Made by a program: the position numbers and the translations under genes. From Datisca glomerata (Eukaryota; Streptophyta; Magnoliopsida; Cucurbitales; Datiscaceae), in NCBI GenBank assembly GCA_003255025.1, contig QANY01000163.1, forward strand, positions 284,501 to 348,500: a DNA stretch of 64,000 nucleotides. The letters run 5' to 3'. Shown piece after piece: positions 35,201-47,892 of the stretch (within the stretch, counting starts at the first letter, position 1; every line of letters starts with the position of its first letter). The notes below the pieces were generated by a model that searched no databases, was not told the origin of the DNA, and was given only the letters and a program-made list of their open reading frames with translations.

Positions 35201-36308
35201 TCTCAAGTTCAATGATACCATAACTTCTTTTGGATTTAAAGAAAACATCGTTGATCAGTGTATATATCTTAAAATCAGTGGGAGCAAAATTATGTTTCTA
35301 GTTTTGTACGTTGATGATATTTTACTTGCTAGCAATGATCTTAGTATGTTGCATGAGACCAAGAAATTTCTCTCTAGTAGTTTTGAAATGAAAGATATGG
35401 GAGAGGCAACTTATGTCATAGGGATAGAGATATTTCAAGGTAGATCACAAGAAATTTTAGGGTTGTCTCAGAAAGCGTATATCAATAAAAATTTAGAGAG
35501 ATTTACAATGGAAAAATGCTCAAGAGGAGTTCCAATTCAAAAGGGTGATAAGTTTATCCCTTATGTTAAAAGAATGAATTGGAACATAAATAAATGGAAA
35601 GAATTCCTTATGCTTCTATTGTTGGGAGCTTAATGTATGCTTAGACCTGCACCAGACCAGACATTAGTTTTACTGTGGGAATGTTGGGCAGATATCAAAG
35701 CAATCCGGGATTGGATCACTGTAAAGCTGTGAAGAAAGTACTGAGATACTTATAAGGAACAAAATAGTACATGCTCACTTATAAGAGGTCTAATTATTTA
35801 AATGTGGTTGGATATTCAGATTCAGATTTTGCTAGATGTCTCGATAACAGAAAATATACTTTTAGCTAGAGGGTCAATTTCATGAAAAAGTGTGAAGCAA
35901 TCGGTCATTGCTACATCCACCATGGAAGTTGAATTTGTGTCATGCTTTGAGGCCACAGTTCATGGTTTATGGTTGCGGAACTTTATTTCAGAACTTGGGG
36001 TTGTTGACAGTATTGTCAGGCCATTGAATATTTATTATGATAATTCTACGACAGTTTTCTTTTCAAAAAATGACAAGTATTCTAAGGGTGCTAAACACAT
36101 GGAATTAAAATACTTTGCCATGAAAGAAGAAATTCAGAAACAAAGGGTGTCAATTGAGCATATAAGCGTCGAACTTATGATTGCAGACCCATTAACTAAA
36201 GGGCTAACACCAAAGATATTTAATGAACATGTTGAAAGAATAGGTCTTGGATGTATCGTTGATATTTTCTACAAGATATACATTATGGATTATTATTTGA
36301 CACTGTGA
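32269..36308 (+). mobile_element. Decayed Ty1/copia polyprotein, LTRs not found
   Basis: Domains in copia order: gag (32269-32808, FNGLNFSDWCEQVQLHLGV), zinc knuckle CHLCKKPGHYQKDC (32984-33025), protease remnant (IDSASTPHIS near 33125), GAG-pre-integrase (FLWHKRLGHIS, 33257-33703), integrase (33704-34260), RT (34745-35560, LYVDDILLAS near 35305) and RNase H (35640-36305). The third integrase acidic residue is lost: NGIAKRHNRT has Lys where Glu is expected. Many stops and frameshifts interrupt it. Integrase before RT assigns it to Ty1/copia. No 5' LTR, primer site or paired 3' LTR was recognised, so both ends are truncated or too diverged. Confidence 0.9.
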
Positions 36309-38700
36309 GCTCAATGTTTATGTTTATGTTATTTCCTGTTAATCTATTTTGTATACATTGGTGGATAATTAATATTAACAGGAATGATGGTTTATTGGAC
36401 CATTTTATACTTCTCGTTTATAGGTCATGTTAGAAAAAAAATAGTATTATGGTACATGGAATGGACTATGTTAAAATAGTAACATATAACCGTCATGACT
36501 CATTATTATTTTTTCGTATAACGATGACGCCTTAAGTGACTAATAGAAGACAGATTTAGTATGTACTTTATGCGCATTATATTAACCTTATTAAACCACG
36601 TTAAAGAGTTATGCACATGGCCAAGTAGGAGAATGTAAACCGTAATTGGCCATGAATATATATTATATGATTATGATATTTGTTGTGGTTTAATTATAAA
36701 ATACTAAATTCATATTGGTCTATTTTAATTGAGGGAAGTTACTTATGCAACCATGCAACCTTTGATAGAAATAGATTGAATACAAAGAAATCATCATTCA
36801 GAGTATTGGAAAGGGAGGGAGTGAAGGAGAAACTCAATTTCCTCCCAACTTGTTCAAGCATTAAAAAATTTAAATGGATTTATATTCAATTATGTGAAAG
36901 TTATAAAGTTCGAAAAATTAGGGAAGTAAGGTTTATTTAAATTGAATTGCTTACAATGTCTGCAAGCATTAAAGAGGAAACTTCCAGGAAATTTCACTCA
37001 TAAATAAAAAATTCCCTCAACCCATATAAATCAGGAAGTAACATTATTGAAGTCACGGAACGAAACGGCCGAAATGTCCAAAACAAAATATGAGCTGAAA
37101 TGGAAAAGTGAAGCTTCGGGGAAGCTGCATAAGGCTGGACACAATGCATGAGTGGTGGCACTTATTTGCCAAGTGGTGTCGTTTTTGAGCCAGAGAGCAA
37201 TTATAGGAGAATTGAACGACAAATATCGGAGTGCATCCCCCACGTTGTGAAGTTTTGGTTAAAACAGCAGCACATATATTGATCCCCACCTTCGACATGA
37301 CGACAATTGTAGCTATATATTTCAAATTTCATTAACTGGCCAATGCCAAAAGATAAACTTTAATAAGGTAACTGAGATTCATGAGTACATGATTTATATA
37401 ATTAGGCTAAATTTAAGACTGTTTTGTTTATAAGTATTTTAATGTATTAAAAAACACTACTTTTAATTATGTTTATTGTCAAATTTGGTTATTCGTTTCT
37501 AAAAAAATATACATTTAAATTTTTTTCATGATTAACGATTTCATATAATAAATAGGGTAAATTCTGCATAATCAGTTTGGTTGGGCAGTTGTCATATTCT
37601 GTCATTTTCTCCCATTAATGGAGATGATGTTGAACAAGCTAATTCTTTGTTGTGGCCATGCATGGGAGGGAAGTTTCTAAGAAGATTTTAGCTTACTCTT
37701 GTACTGGCTTGTACTTCGTCGACTTCTCTCCCTTCATGCGGCTTGAGTTATATTTGCACGGAATGGCCTTTTCTTTTCCTTTCTTTTATTCCTAACTTGT
37801 TTGAAAGTATTTTGACTTCTCACAACGTTAAGGAATTAATTGTTTTTTAGGGAAACATAGATATCCGAACTAGCTTATACACGTAGATTATTCTCAGACG
37901 AGACTCCTATTAATAGGTTCTCGGAAATTTTTATACACGAGTGAGATAAATAAGAAATTGTACATCCAAAAAGATTCAAATCTTAAACTAAGGGAAAGGG
38001 AAGGGAATAACCGTGGCGATGGCACTTGTAAATGCCGTAATGGGATCGAGGCAATTGTACCCTTTATAGTGCTATTTTCTTATATTATGTACAATAAAAT
38101 TATTAAATAATTTAGTATGTTCTGATTTATAAAAATTATATAAATGTATAGTATTTGCCCCCTTTTGAATTTGTAAAATAGCTAAATTATTTTGTGTCAC
38201 TTAAATTTGTAAAATAAACAATATTATTTTTCATATTCAAAATTTTAAAATTTTAAAATTGTTATAAAATAACTTTTATGTATTATTGTGTTAAGTAACA
38301 TGAGATTTGAAATTTTTTTTTACTATCATAAAATAGTTTTTTATGTCCTACTTTTTTTTCTCACTTAAACTGTCCATATTATATTATTCCCACGTCATCT
38401 TGACTGAGATTTAGTCATTTTCAAAGCATTCAGATCACGCCGTGATTAATCATATTCCTCTAGGACTTGAATAACTGAAGAATAGAACGTAGAGAAAATG
38501 TTAGGCCAAGCGTGTCAGTATTATAGCATTATGGGGCAATAGAACTGATTAATAAGTAGAGAAATTTTACATAATAGAGAATTTTTAAGGGATGTTTTAA
38601 AAAATAACGAATTTTTAATAGATTTAAGTAAATAGTAAATTTTTTAATTAATCAATAATTTTAGATTAAATTGATCATCATCTATACATAACATGTTAAA
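36309..38700. other. AT-rich spacer without a recognisable gene
   Basis: May begin with remnants of the copia 3' non-coding region, but no LTR pair can be matched. Short minus-strand frames at 37031-37325 show no known domain. The rest is AT-rich, with A/T homopolymer runs. Confidence 0.5.
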
Positions 38701-39580
38701 TATTTAACGTTTACTTTATCAGAATTCGTCAACAGCTGGTTAATGAAGTGACACTGAAAATCTGCTATTTACCTTATTAAAATTAGAATCAATCATTGAA
38801 ATTAGAATATTTCTTTATAAGAATTAGTTAAAAAAGAAAACTGTTATCTGTGGCACTAGAAATCTGAAATTGTTTGAATTGAAAGAAAATAAATACTGAA
38901 GTATTTAATTAAATGTAAAGACCCCACTAAATCAGATTATGAAATCTGTAAATCGAAGTTTAAAATCGTCAACAACTTATTGATGACGTGACACTAAAAA
39001 TCTGCTATGTACTTTATCAGAATTAGAATCAACCATTGAAACTATAATATTTTCTTATCAGAATTACCTAAAAAAATGAAACTAGAATCAATCATTGATC
39101 ATCTTCTAATTTAATTAAAAAAATAACATTTGAATTGAAAGACAATAAATTATGAAATATTTAATTAAATACAAAGACCCCATCAAAACTGATTATGAAA
39201 TTTACATATCGAAGTTTAAAATCGTCAACTGCAAATTCGTCAACAACGGGTTGATAATATAACACTAAAAGTATGTTATTTACCCTATCAGAATTTGATA
39301 CAATCATTGAAACTAGAATATTTCATTATCAGAATTACCTCAAAATGAAACTAGAATCAATCATTGATTATCATCTAATTTAATTTAAAAAAATAACGTT
39401 TAAATTGAAAGACAATAAATTCTAGAATATTTAATTAAATGTAAGGATCCCACCAAATATGATTATAGAATCTGTAAATCGAAGGTTAAAATCATCAACT
39501 ATAAATTTGTAAGTCAATTTTAGAACTTGTTGATGACGTGACACTATAAATCTACTATTTATCTATAATTTAAAAAAACC
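38700..39580 (+). repeat. Degenerate tandem array, ~240-280 bp unit, about 3.3 copies
   Basis: The word ACACTNNAAA preceded by GACGTG or a variant occurs at 38751, 38991, 39262 and 39541 (spacings 240, 271, 279). Between anchors the same ordered words recur: ATCAGAATTA, GAAACTAGAATCAATCATTGA, GAAAGACAATAAAT, TATTTAATTAAAT and AATCGAAG. There is no coding potential. It resembles a short satellite-like array. Confidence 0.8.
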
Positions 39581-40138
39581 TGTAATTTCTAAAATTGACT
39601 TACAAAACTTGTCATTTAATGCAATTACTTTAATAAGTAGGACAATAAAGTGAAAAGCCAGCTCTTGCTCTGGGTTTGGGTAAATCAACATCAAAATAGT
39701 TTGATTCTTAACGGTCATCCAATTAAAAAATGGAAAACGTAACAGCGTGAATTGTAAAAATGATTGGGATTTTTTTTTACGAAAAATAGTCAAAGTAACT
39801 AATTTAGTTATGAAAATTATGCATGAATAAATTTGTTACATTTTGCCTATTAGTGAATAAATTATTTACTCTGTCCATTTTTGCAAAAAAAAAATGAGAC
39901 ATTCTTGTAACTTACCCCTTTTTAAATCCCTTTTCGTAGTTCTCCCTTATATAACCCTAACTACAGAGAACCTCAATCCTATTAGTTCACATATATCACG
40001 AGCTTTTCATGCCCAATACCTCAAGCAATGATTTTTATGGCAAGAGCAACACTTTCATGTTAAATTAAGATTTTTGTTTTCATAGGAAGTATGTCAAATT
40101 AAAAGGGTAGTATCAATACCACAAAATATGTTATTTAC
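39581..40138. other. AT-rich spacer
   Basis: No gene or named repeat is visible. The last five bases, TTTAC (40134-40138), are the left target duplication of the copia element that follows. Confidence 0.5.
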
Positions 40139-40381
40139 TGTAAGATAATGAGAGAAATTGCATTTTCATTAACCTTAACAATAGTACAAACGAAGAAATA
40201 TATAGACAAGCTTAAGGTGGATTGTTACTGTTATATCAGTAACTGCCTTTCTAATAGATACACGAAGGAAAGGATTAGCTCAACCGCTAATTAACTGTAC
40301 AAACAGAAGCTAAAAGCTAGACTACTTGATTAACTAATATAAGTAGTTAAATAAGTAATATCAATAGCTATATTACTAACA
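40139..40381 (-). repeat. 3' LTR of the minus-strand copia element
   Basis: Reads TGTTAG...CTTACA on the minus strand, with canonical TG/CA ends. Aligned by eye without gaps to the 5' LTR, it shows about 28 differences in 243 positions. Confidence 0.92.
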
Positions 40382-40556
40382 CTCCCCCTCAAGCTGAAAA
40401 GAGTTTGAAAAGCACGAAGCTTGTCTCATAAAAGCTCAAACTTGGACCAAGGAATAGTGTTAGTCAGTATATCAGCATTCTGAGCATCTGTGGAGATATG
40501 TTGCACATCTAGTTACTTATTCAGAATTTTCTCTCTTATGAAGTGTACATCCACTT

Positions 40557-43500
40557 CTATGTCTTTTGTTCTTGAGTGAAATATAGGATTAGCAACAAGA
40601 AGCCCTGCACTAACATTATCACACCAAAGCACATGACAAGGAGATAAGGAAAGTTATAATTCAGTAAATAGAGATTGCAACCAAAGAATTTCAATAGCTG
40701 CTTGAGACAAAGCCCTGTATTCAGACTCAACACTCGACTTGCCACCACATTTTGCTTCTTAGAACTCCAAACAATCGTATTTTCACCTAAGTAAACACAA
40801 TATCCTATTGTTGACCTCCTATCATCAAAATAGCTAGCCCAATCTGCATATGCAAAACCTGTCAGAGTCAATGAAGAAGGTGGTTTAAAGTGTAACCCAA
40901 GAGTAGAAGTGCCTTTTAAGTATCTTAGGACCCGTTTGTAGGCTTTCCAATGTTCATTTATAGGTTGCTACAAGAATTGGCTAAGTTTGTTTACTAAAAA
41001 GGCCAAATCTGGTCTAGTCATAGTTAAATATTATAAATCTCCTATTGTGTTTCTATAAAAGGTAGGATCTTCAAAAGCATTTCCAGAGGTTTTTCTTAGC
41101 TTAACAAAGGGGAACATGGGAGTAGGACATGGTTTAGAATCAGATAGGTCAGTTTTATGCAAAAGATCCAAGATATGCTTGGTTTGAGTCAAATACATAC
41201 CTGAATTGTTTCTAGTTCCCTCAAAACTGAGAAAATAACCTAGTGAGCCAATGGTTTTGAGAGCAAACTTGCTACTAAAGTCTGATATAACCTTGTGAAT
41301 GAGAGTGTTGTTGGTACCAGTTATTATTATGTCATTAACATACACTAGCAACATAAGAAAATGATTTTATTTCCTATAGATAAATAAAGAACTGTTTGAC
41401 TTGGATCCTTTGAACTCCCAACCAATTAAAGTTGCTTTAAGCTTGGTAAACCAGACTCTTGGGGCATGTTTTAGCCCATGTGTGAGAGGGGAACTTGCTG
41501 TCAACAAAACCAATCAGTTAAAATATATAAACATTTTCCTGTAGATCCCCATTTTAAGAAAGCATTATTGATATCCACCTGTTGAATATCCCACTTGTAA
41601 GTGACAGTAAGTGTGAGCATAATTCTTATGGTAGAAGGCTTTACAACATGGCTGAAAGTCTCAAAATAGTCAATTCGTGGCACTTGTTGAAAACCTTTGG
41701 CAACAAGTCTTGCTTTATACTTACTTACTGAACTATCTGGTTTATATTTCACTCTATAAACCCACTTACTATCAACAATGTGCAGCTGAGGATTGTAAGG
41801 GACTAGAGTCCATGTATTATTTCTAGAGAGAGCTTAAAACTCCTCAAATATAGCTGCTTTCTACTCAGGTAAAGATAAATATGCTTTGACTGTCTTAGGT
41901 TTAGAAACATGAGATAGGATAGTTGAGGTTAAGGCTTTGGGTTTGAAAATGTCATTTTTTGATCTGGTAACCATAGAATGATGATTACCTGTTTGAGGTT
42001 GAACATATTACATGGGTTGATTAATTTGAAGTTGGCTAGGTTGATCAATTTGATCTGGATAAGATGTAGATCTAGGATTTGCATCAGTCCTAACAGAAAC
42101 ATATACTGGTTAATTTATCAAAGAAGGGCTGATATAAAAAACCTGTTCTAGTTGAGTGGGTTGAATTTTAGGAACAAATAAGGAAGTAGAAGGAATATGT
42201 GAAGAACAATTGACAAAAGTAGAATTTGTACCATTACTAACTAAATTATTAAAAGTAGAATTAGAAAGAAGATTACCTTTTGAGCCTAACCTTGATGGTG
42301 AATCTGTATCATTACTGCTTGCTTGACTTAACGGACTTTGAAAATGAAAAACAGACAAAATATGGATCAATTTGAGTTGAGACAAGAGTTTTGGATCTCA
42401 GAAACTAAGGCGTTGTAGGGAAATTCAGATTCATTGAAAATGACACTTTTAACAAGGTAAAGTCTTTCAGTTTAAGGTTCAAGACATCTAAAACCTTTGT
42501 GATGATTACTATAGCCAAGAAAAACACATTTTTTTGGTGTGAAACTGAAATTTATTTATGTTGTAAGGTCTGTTATAAGGACAATAAGAACAACAAAAAA
42601 TTCTTAAAGATAAAAGATCTGGTTTTTGGTAATATAGTCTTTCAAAAGGTGTTTGGTGATTTAGAAAGGTGTAGGTTGCCTGTTTATAAGAAACACAACA
42701 TTAAGAAAGGTGTCCCATCAGTATTTTAGAGGCGTTTTGCTTGAGAAAGACTATATGCTTATGCTCTCTCTCCATTTTCCCATTTTGTTGGTGAGTATAG
42801 GGACAAGGATGTCTATAGGCTATACCGGTTTGTTTAAACAATGGCAATAGATTTCTTAATTCTCCCCTAAAATCAGTTTGAACACATTTAACTATGGTTT
42901 CAAATTGTCTTTCAACAAAGGCTAAAAACCAAAGAAAAATTGTTTTGGTATCAGATTTCAGTTTCAATAGAAAAATCCATATGTATCTTGAGTAATCATC
43001 CATTATGCTAAATATTATTTATAACCTGAAACTGAAAGAGTTGAGAATGATGCTCAAAGATTAGTATGGATAAAATCAAATATTTTGGTTGCTGAGTGTA
43101 AATAAACTGGAAAAACACCTTTATGAAGCTTACCAAACTGACATGTATCATAAAAATACTATTTTATTGATTTAAGAGGCAAGTTAAATCAGATAATAGA
43201 TGTTTTAGTATAGAGATAGAAGGATGACCAAGCCTTCTGTGACAAGTGGCTAAACTATTAGTATTAGTGCTACTTTTACAAGAAGGAAAACATGAAGGTA
43301 AAACAGCAGAATCTAAAACCTTTGATATAGAATAGACAGAATTTGAAACTTTAGGAATTGTAGCAGCAACTTTGAAGATTGACAAATAGACAGAAGAAGC
43401 AAATGAGTGAGACCTTGAGTGAATCTTTGGGAGCCTAAAATGATACAAACCACCTTCAAGGTAGCCCTGCAGAATAACTCTCCCCGAACTCTTATCCTTA

Positions 43501-44300
43501 ATAAAACAGAAATAAGAGTCAAATTCTACTATAATAGAGTTATCTTCTGCGATTTGTGAAGCACTTATCATGTTTTTAGTGAAGAAAGGAACACAAAGAA
43601 TCTAGTTTAAAGAAAGGGAAACAAGCTTGGTTCTAATCTTTGAAGTACCAACATGAATGATGTTTAGGGACACACAATTTGCAACTTGCAGCTTATCCTT
43701 ACCTTTGTATTCTCACTTCAAATAAAGGTTTAATAGATTTGAGGTGATGTGGTTTGCAGCTCCACTATCAATGTACCATGAGTCATCCTCAGAGTTGTGA
43801 ACATTTGAAGTAGCAGCAAAGGCTAAAGCTCTAGGATTAAAATTCTGATTTTCTCTCTGGTGTGAAGATTGTTGGACATAATCTGGTTGCTGGAAGTTAG
43901 TTTCAAACCTATTGTAGCAGTGATAGGTTGTGTGACCAACTCTTTTGAAAATCTGGCAAATAGGTCTAGGGGCACCATTCCTACATCTTCCCCTTCCTGA
44001 GCAGCATTAGTATTAGGATTCACAATATCAGTTAAAACTAATTGTGCTTACTCTAGTTTCATTTCATGACTCCAAGATAAATTGGGCTTCTTACAGACTA
44101 ACATGTTCGTACCTTGATATGAGATAACATAAACAGAATCATACTCAGACCTTAAACCTCCCAGGATGTAAAGAAGTAAATCCTCATCTATTATACATTG
44201 ACCCGAGGGTGACAAGTTATCAGCTATGTTTCTCATTTGAAGAATACAGTCATTGACATTCATTGAACCCTTTTTAATGGTTTATAACTGAAATCTCAGT
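40557..44300 (-). pseudogene. Copia gag-pol remnant of the minus-strand element
   Basis: Read from right to left: gag (44263-44048, ADNLSPSGQCIIDEDLLLYI), GAG-pre-integrase (43571-43164, HRRLGHPSISILKHLL), integrase (43003-42701, MDDYSRYIWIF, with MEREHKHIV keeping the Glu), RT first part (41752-41501, KARLVAKGFQQVPRIDY), RT active-site part (41354-41031) and RNase H (40871-40557, YADWASYFDDRRSTIGYCV). The RT active site reads YVND instead of YVDD, losing a catalytic Asp. Frameshifts separate all blocks. Confidence 0.9.
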
Positions 44301-44959
44301 TGAAGAATCCTTGACTTTGATTGTGTGGCAAAAATTCCTTGAAGAACTTCTCAAACTTCATGAGAATTTGAGCATCTGACAATATGCCCATACACTGCTT
44401 CAGAGATTGATGTGAGTAACCAACTCATTAGAAACTGATCGTACCTTTTCCAAATAAGATACCGAGGATTCAAGACTTGAACTTCTTGACTGACATTATT
44501 GTTGAGTGCAACTGTGTTTACATTATTGACAATAGGAGATGTGATAAACTTCTCAGGACATAAAATATTACCAAGTAAGTAATCTTCAAGTCCATAAGCA
44601 TTGATAGTAGTAAGAACTTGAGACCTCCAAAAAAGAAAATTGCTTCGATCCAGTCTAATAGTTACTAGAATAAGTTATTTTGGTAATTGACATTAAGCCT
44701 CTACAATTGAGTGCACAAAAACATTTGAGATTGTAGCATTACCAGAAGTTATAGGAGCTACATTCTGAGTTACATTTTCACGAGTATCATTCTGATTCTC
44801 TTAATTTTAAACTTCTTGAATTATAAAAAAAAAGAAATTAGGAAGAAGAATAGAACAAGAAACGAACAGGAAATTACAATCGAGGAAGGAGGAAGAATAA
44901 GAACGAGACTATCGAAGGCTAAGAGGAAGAAGCCATCGAAAAGCTTAGCTCTGATAGCA

Positions 44960-45202
44960 TATAAGATAATGAAAGAAATTGCATTTTCATTTACCTTAAC
45001 AATAGTATAGACTGAGAAATATATAGATAAGCTTAAGGGGGTTAGTTATTGTTATATCAGTAACTGCCTTTCTAACAGATATACGAAGGAAATGGTTAGC
45101 TCAACAACTAATCAACTATACAAACAGAAGCTAAAAGCTAGACTACTAGATTAAGTAATATCAGTAGCTAACTAAGTAATATTAGTAGCTATATTACTAA
45201 TA
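44960..45202 (-). repeat. 5' LTR of the minus-strand copia element
   Basis: Pairs with 40139-40381. The canonical TG start has decayed to TA on this copy, and its inner end is also TA in place of CA. The primer site lies directly beside it at about 44959-44943. Confidence 0.92.
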
Positions 45203-45207
45203 TTTAC

Positions 45208-46088
45208 AACAGTACTTAAATAAATAGGATGATGGTTCCCATGAAACTTATCATAAAAGATTAATGTGAGGACGTATTAATTAAAATCGTCATAGAACAT
45301 AGCATTTAACCCGACGGGGGATAAAAGAATCATCGTAAAAAATTTGTATTGTATTTAGTAATATGCTCATCGCAAAAAACATTTATCATACCACAATAAC
45401 TTTTATTTTATAGTTGAAATATACAACAATGCGTACGTTGATGAAAATATGTGGCACAAAAAAGATTTATTAGGACTTCATGTTTATGTGATTACGACCT
45501 TCTTTAAGTAAAATAAGACCAACTTAAGGCGATTTCTTAGAAATCTCCTTTTGATGGTGTGAGTTCTGTTGTGGCTTTTGAGTTCATGCCCGAACTTAAG
45601 TTTGCTAGCTCCGAGCCATTCGATGCTAAAGCTGGGAGTGATTAAGACAATGCAAGGTGAGTTGATCACAGTTAGGGCAAATAGTGGAGATGAGTGCTAA
45701 GCCATAAGGCTAGTGTTTTTCACGTGAGTTCAAACTTTGTTCGCTTGGTACGTAGCCGTGGATTTTTCATCCTTCTGATGTGAGTTATGCTTGGTGGGTC
45801 CTTAGGGTCTAGTAGGGTGGCTCGACGTTTGGGTTGCTATATTATTACTGCATTCCTAGGGTAGGGGATGCTATTCTTTAAGTTGATGTCATGAAAAAAA
45901 TCATATATCACTACGATTATTGAACATACCGTCGCGGAATAAATCTACCTCCATAACAATGCACTTGTTTTTTACGACACCACATTCCTTGATGATTAAG
46001 AATAGCCGTGTAATGTATTTCACGATGGTGAAGCACCATCATGATTGTTAAAATTTGGTGCCTCAAATTTCTTGGTAGGTAAGTTTAT
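45208..46088. other. Spacer without a recognisable gene
   Basis: No coding sequence is recognised. Words such as CATCGT / ACGATG and CGACGG / CCGTCG recur in both orientations, loosely like subterminal repeats of a DNA transposon, but no matching ends or target duplication could be found. Confidence 0.4.
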
Positions 46089-47892
46089 TATTAATGAGTA
46101 TTTTTTGGAAGGATATTATGTGATATGGTATTGAATGAGAACCCTATTTTGAATAGAAAAGTAATATTTTTTTTTTTGAGTTTTTACAAATCAAAGGGTT
46201 TGGTTTTGGGTCAGTGGCTCTACTTCGACAGATGGTGATAGATGACTCTACCTTAAATAGGGCATTCCATGGTGATGTGGCTCTGTCCTAAGAGATAAAA
46301 TGTAGCCTTAAAATGAGAGAGGATGACTCTGCTTTGGCAAATGGTGAAAGATGGCTCTACCCCAAAAAGAGGGCATCCGTAGATGGTAGCCTTAAAATAA
46401 GAGAAGATGACCATGCTTCAACAGATGGTAAGATGTGACTCTACCTTAAATGGAGTATCTCATGGTGATGAGGCTGTACCCTTAAGAGATATATGATAGT
46501 CTTAAGATTTGAGTGAGGTCTCTATGCCACGAGGATATACCCACATAATATTGAGACGTCAGTAAGAGGACGACACTTGTGCTAAAGAGGATTTCCAAGC
46601 TAGTGGGTTACGTCTAGTCCGATCGAGGGGTGCTCACTTTTTTCTAAGCTAGTTACGGTCTCTAAAGTGTTGTCATTTGTGTTGAGTTTAGATGTGTGTG
46701 TAATAAGATCTTGATTAGGTGACTGTGTCGGTATTTAGCATGTAATGATGTGATAATGATGTATATGTGGTTGTAAGTAAATTGACTGAACCAAATGTTA
46801 AAAAATATTATATCGTTATTGTTTATTGGCGCTTATGTTACAACAAGTGGTATTAAAGCTGATGGTTTTACTCTTAGAATGTACACGAGTTTTGGTTCAA
46901 GATATATAAGTTCTGCAGCGTGCAAAGAGATGGTTATGTTGAAGTTGGGTCATCATGATTGAAGATGATTTTGTTTAAGGCGGAGCTGTGGTGATGGTGG
47001 TTGTTTCCTGTTAATGAGGATTTTTAGGAAGGATATTACGTGATATAATATTGAATGAAAATCCTATTTTAAATAAGAAAGTTATATTTTTGGGGTGTAT
47101 TTAAATTAGAGAGTTTCGTGGCTTTACTTTGACAGAGGGTGAGGGGTGGCTCTACCTTGAAAGAGGCATCACGTGGTGAGGAGACTCTACTTTAAACATA
47201 ATGTAGCCATAAAATGAGAGAAGATAACTCTGCTTCGATATAAGGTGAGAATTGGCTCTGCCCTAAAGGGGACATCCTTTGGTGAGGAGACTCTATCCTA
47301 AGAGATATATGATAGCCTTAAAATGAGAGAAGATAACTCTGGTTCAACGTAAGGTCAAATGTGACTCCACCAAAAAGGGTACATCCTATGATGAGCAGGC
47401 TCAGTCTTAAGAGATAGAAATTGGCCTTAAAATGAACGAAAATGGCTCTGCTTCGACAAAGAGTGAAAGGTGACTATTACGTAAAAGGAGCATCCCATAG
47501 TGGTGAGGAAGCTCAGCCAAAAAAGATATATGGTAGCCTTAAGATATGAGAGATGACTCAATTCCAGAAGGAGATACCCCCATGATATTGAGAGAATAGT
47601 CAGGGGACTTTACCAGTGCTAAAGACGGTTTCCAAGCTAGTGAGTTGTATCTAGTTCGATCGAGAAAATTGTGACTTTTGTCTAAACTAGTTATGATCTC
47701 CAAGGTATTGTCGTGTGTGTTGAGTTTAAATTCAAGTGTAATAGAAATTAGGTTGGTGGTTGTGTCAATATTTGAGCATGTAATGATGCGATAATGATAT
47801 ATCTGTGGATTTAGTAGACAAATTAGCTAAACCATGTTAAAACTTAAAATGTTATTTTTTTTTATCATTATACTGACACTTCCATTACAACA
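46089..47892 (+). mobile_element. Short-bodied LTR element (TRIM/LARD-like) with 163-bp interior
   Basis: Two direct repeats, 46089-46845 (757 bp) and 47009-47892 (884 bp), share ordered sequence from TTAATGAG...GGAAGGATATTA through to GTGTTGAGTTTA and the terminal TTACAACA. The second begins TG and ends CA. Directly after the first lies TGGTATTAAAGC (46848-46859), two changes from the tRNA-Met primer site TGGTATCAGAGC. The interior (46846-47008) has no gag or pol. I could not find a matching target duplication. It reads as a non-autonomous or internally deleted LTR retrotransposon. Confidence 0.65.
46218..47560 (+). repeat. ~108-bp minisatellite inside both long repeats
   Basis: The word CTCTNCTTCGACA or a variant recurs at 46218, 46327 and 46411 in the first long repeat, and at 47122, 47228, 47338 and 47446 in the second. 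It is accompanied by AAGAGATATATGATAGCCTTAA-like and CATCCNATGGTGA-like words. Three units against four largely explains the 127-bp length difference between the two long repeats. Confidence 0.75.

Larger units (their letters stand above)
40139..45202 (-). mobile_element. Full-length but dead Ty1/copia retrotransposon, 5064 bp
   Basis: Bounded by two 243-bp LTRs (40139-40381 and 44960-45202) and a perfect 5-bp target duplication TTTAC (40134-40138, 45203-45207). On the minus strand the 5' LTR is 45202-44960, followed by a primer site TGCTATCAGAGCTAAGC (tRNA-Met type). A polypurine tract TTGAGGGGGAG directly precedes the 3' LTR start TGTTAGTAATATAGC (40381). The structure is complete at both ends; the coding region is not. 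Confidence 0.95.

Noticed and set aside
37031..37325. Two minus-strand frames of 70-90 codons
   Set aside because: No domain, no splice-consistent neighbours and no start context; probably chance.
45208..46088. Possible CACTA-type DNA transposon remnant
   Set aside because: Some subterminal-like words recur, but no CACTA ends, transposase or 3-bp duplication were found.
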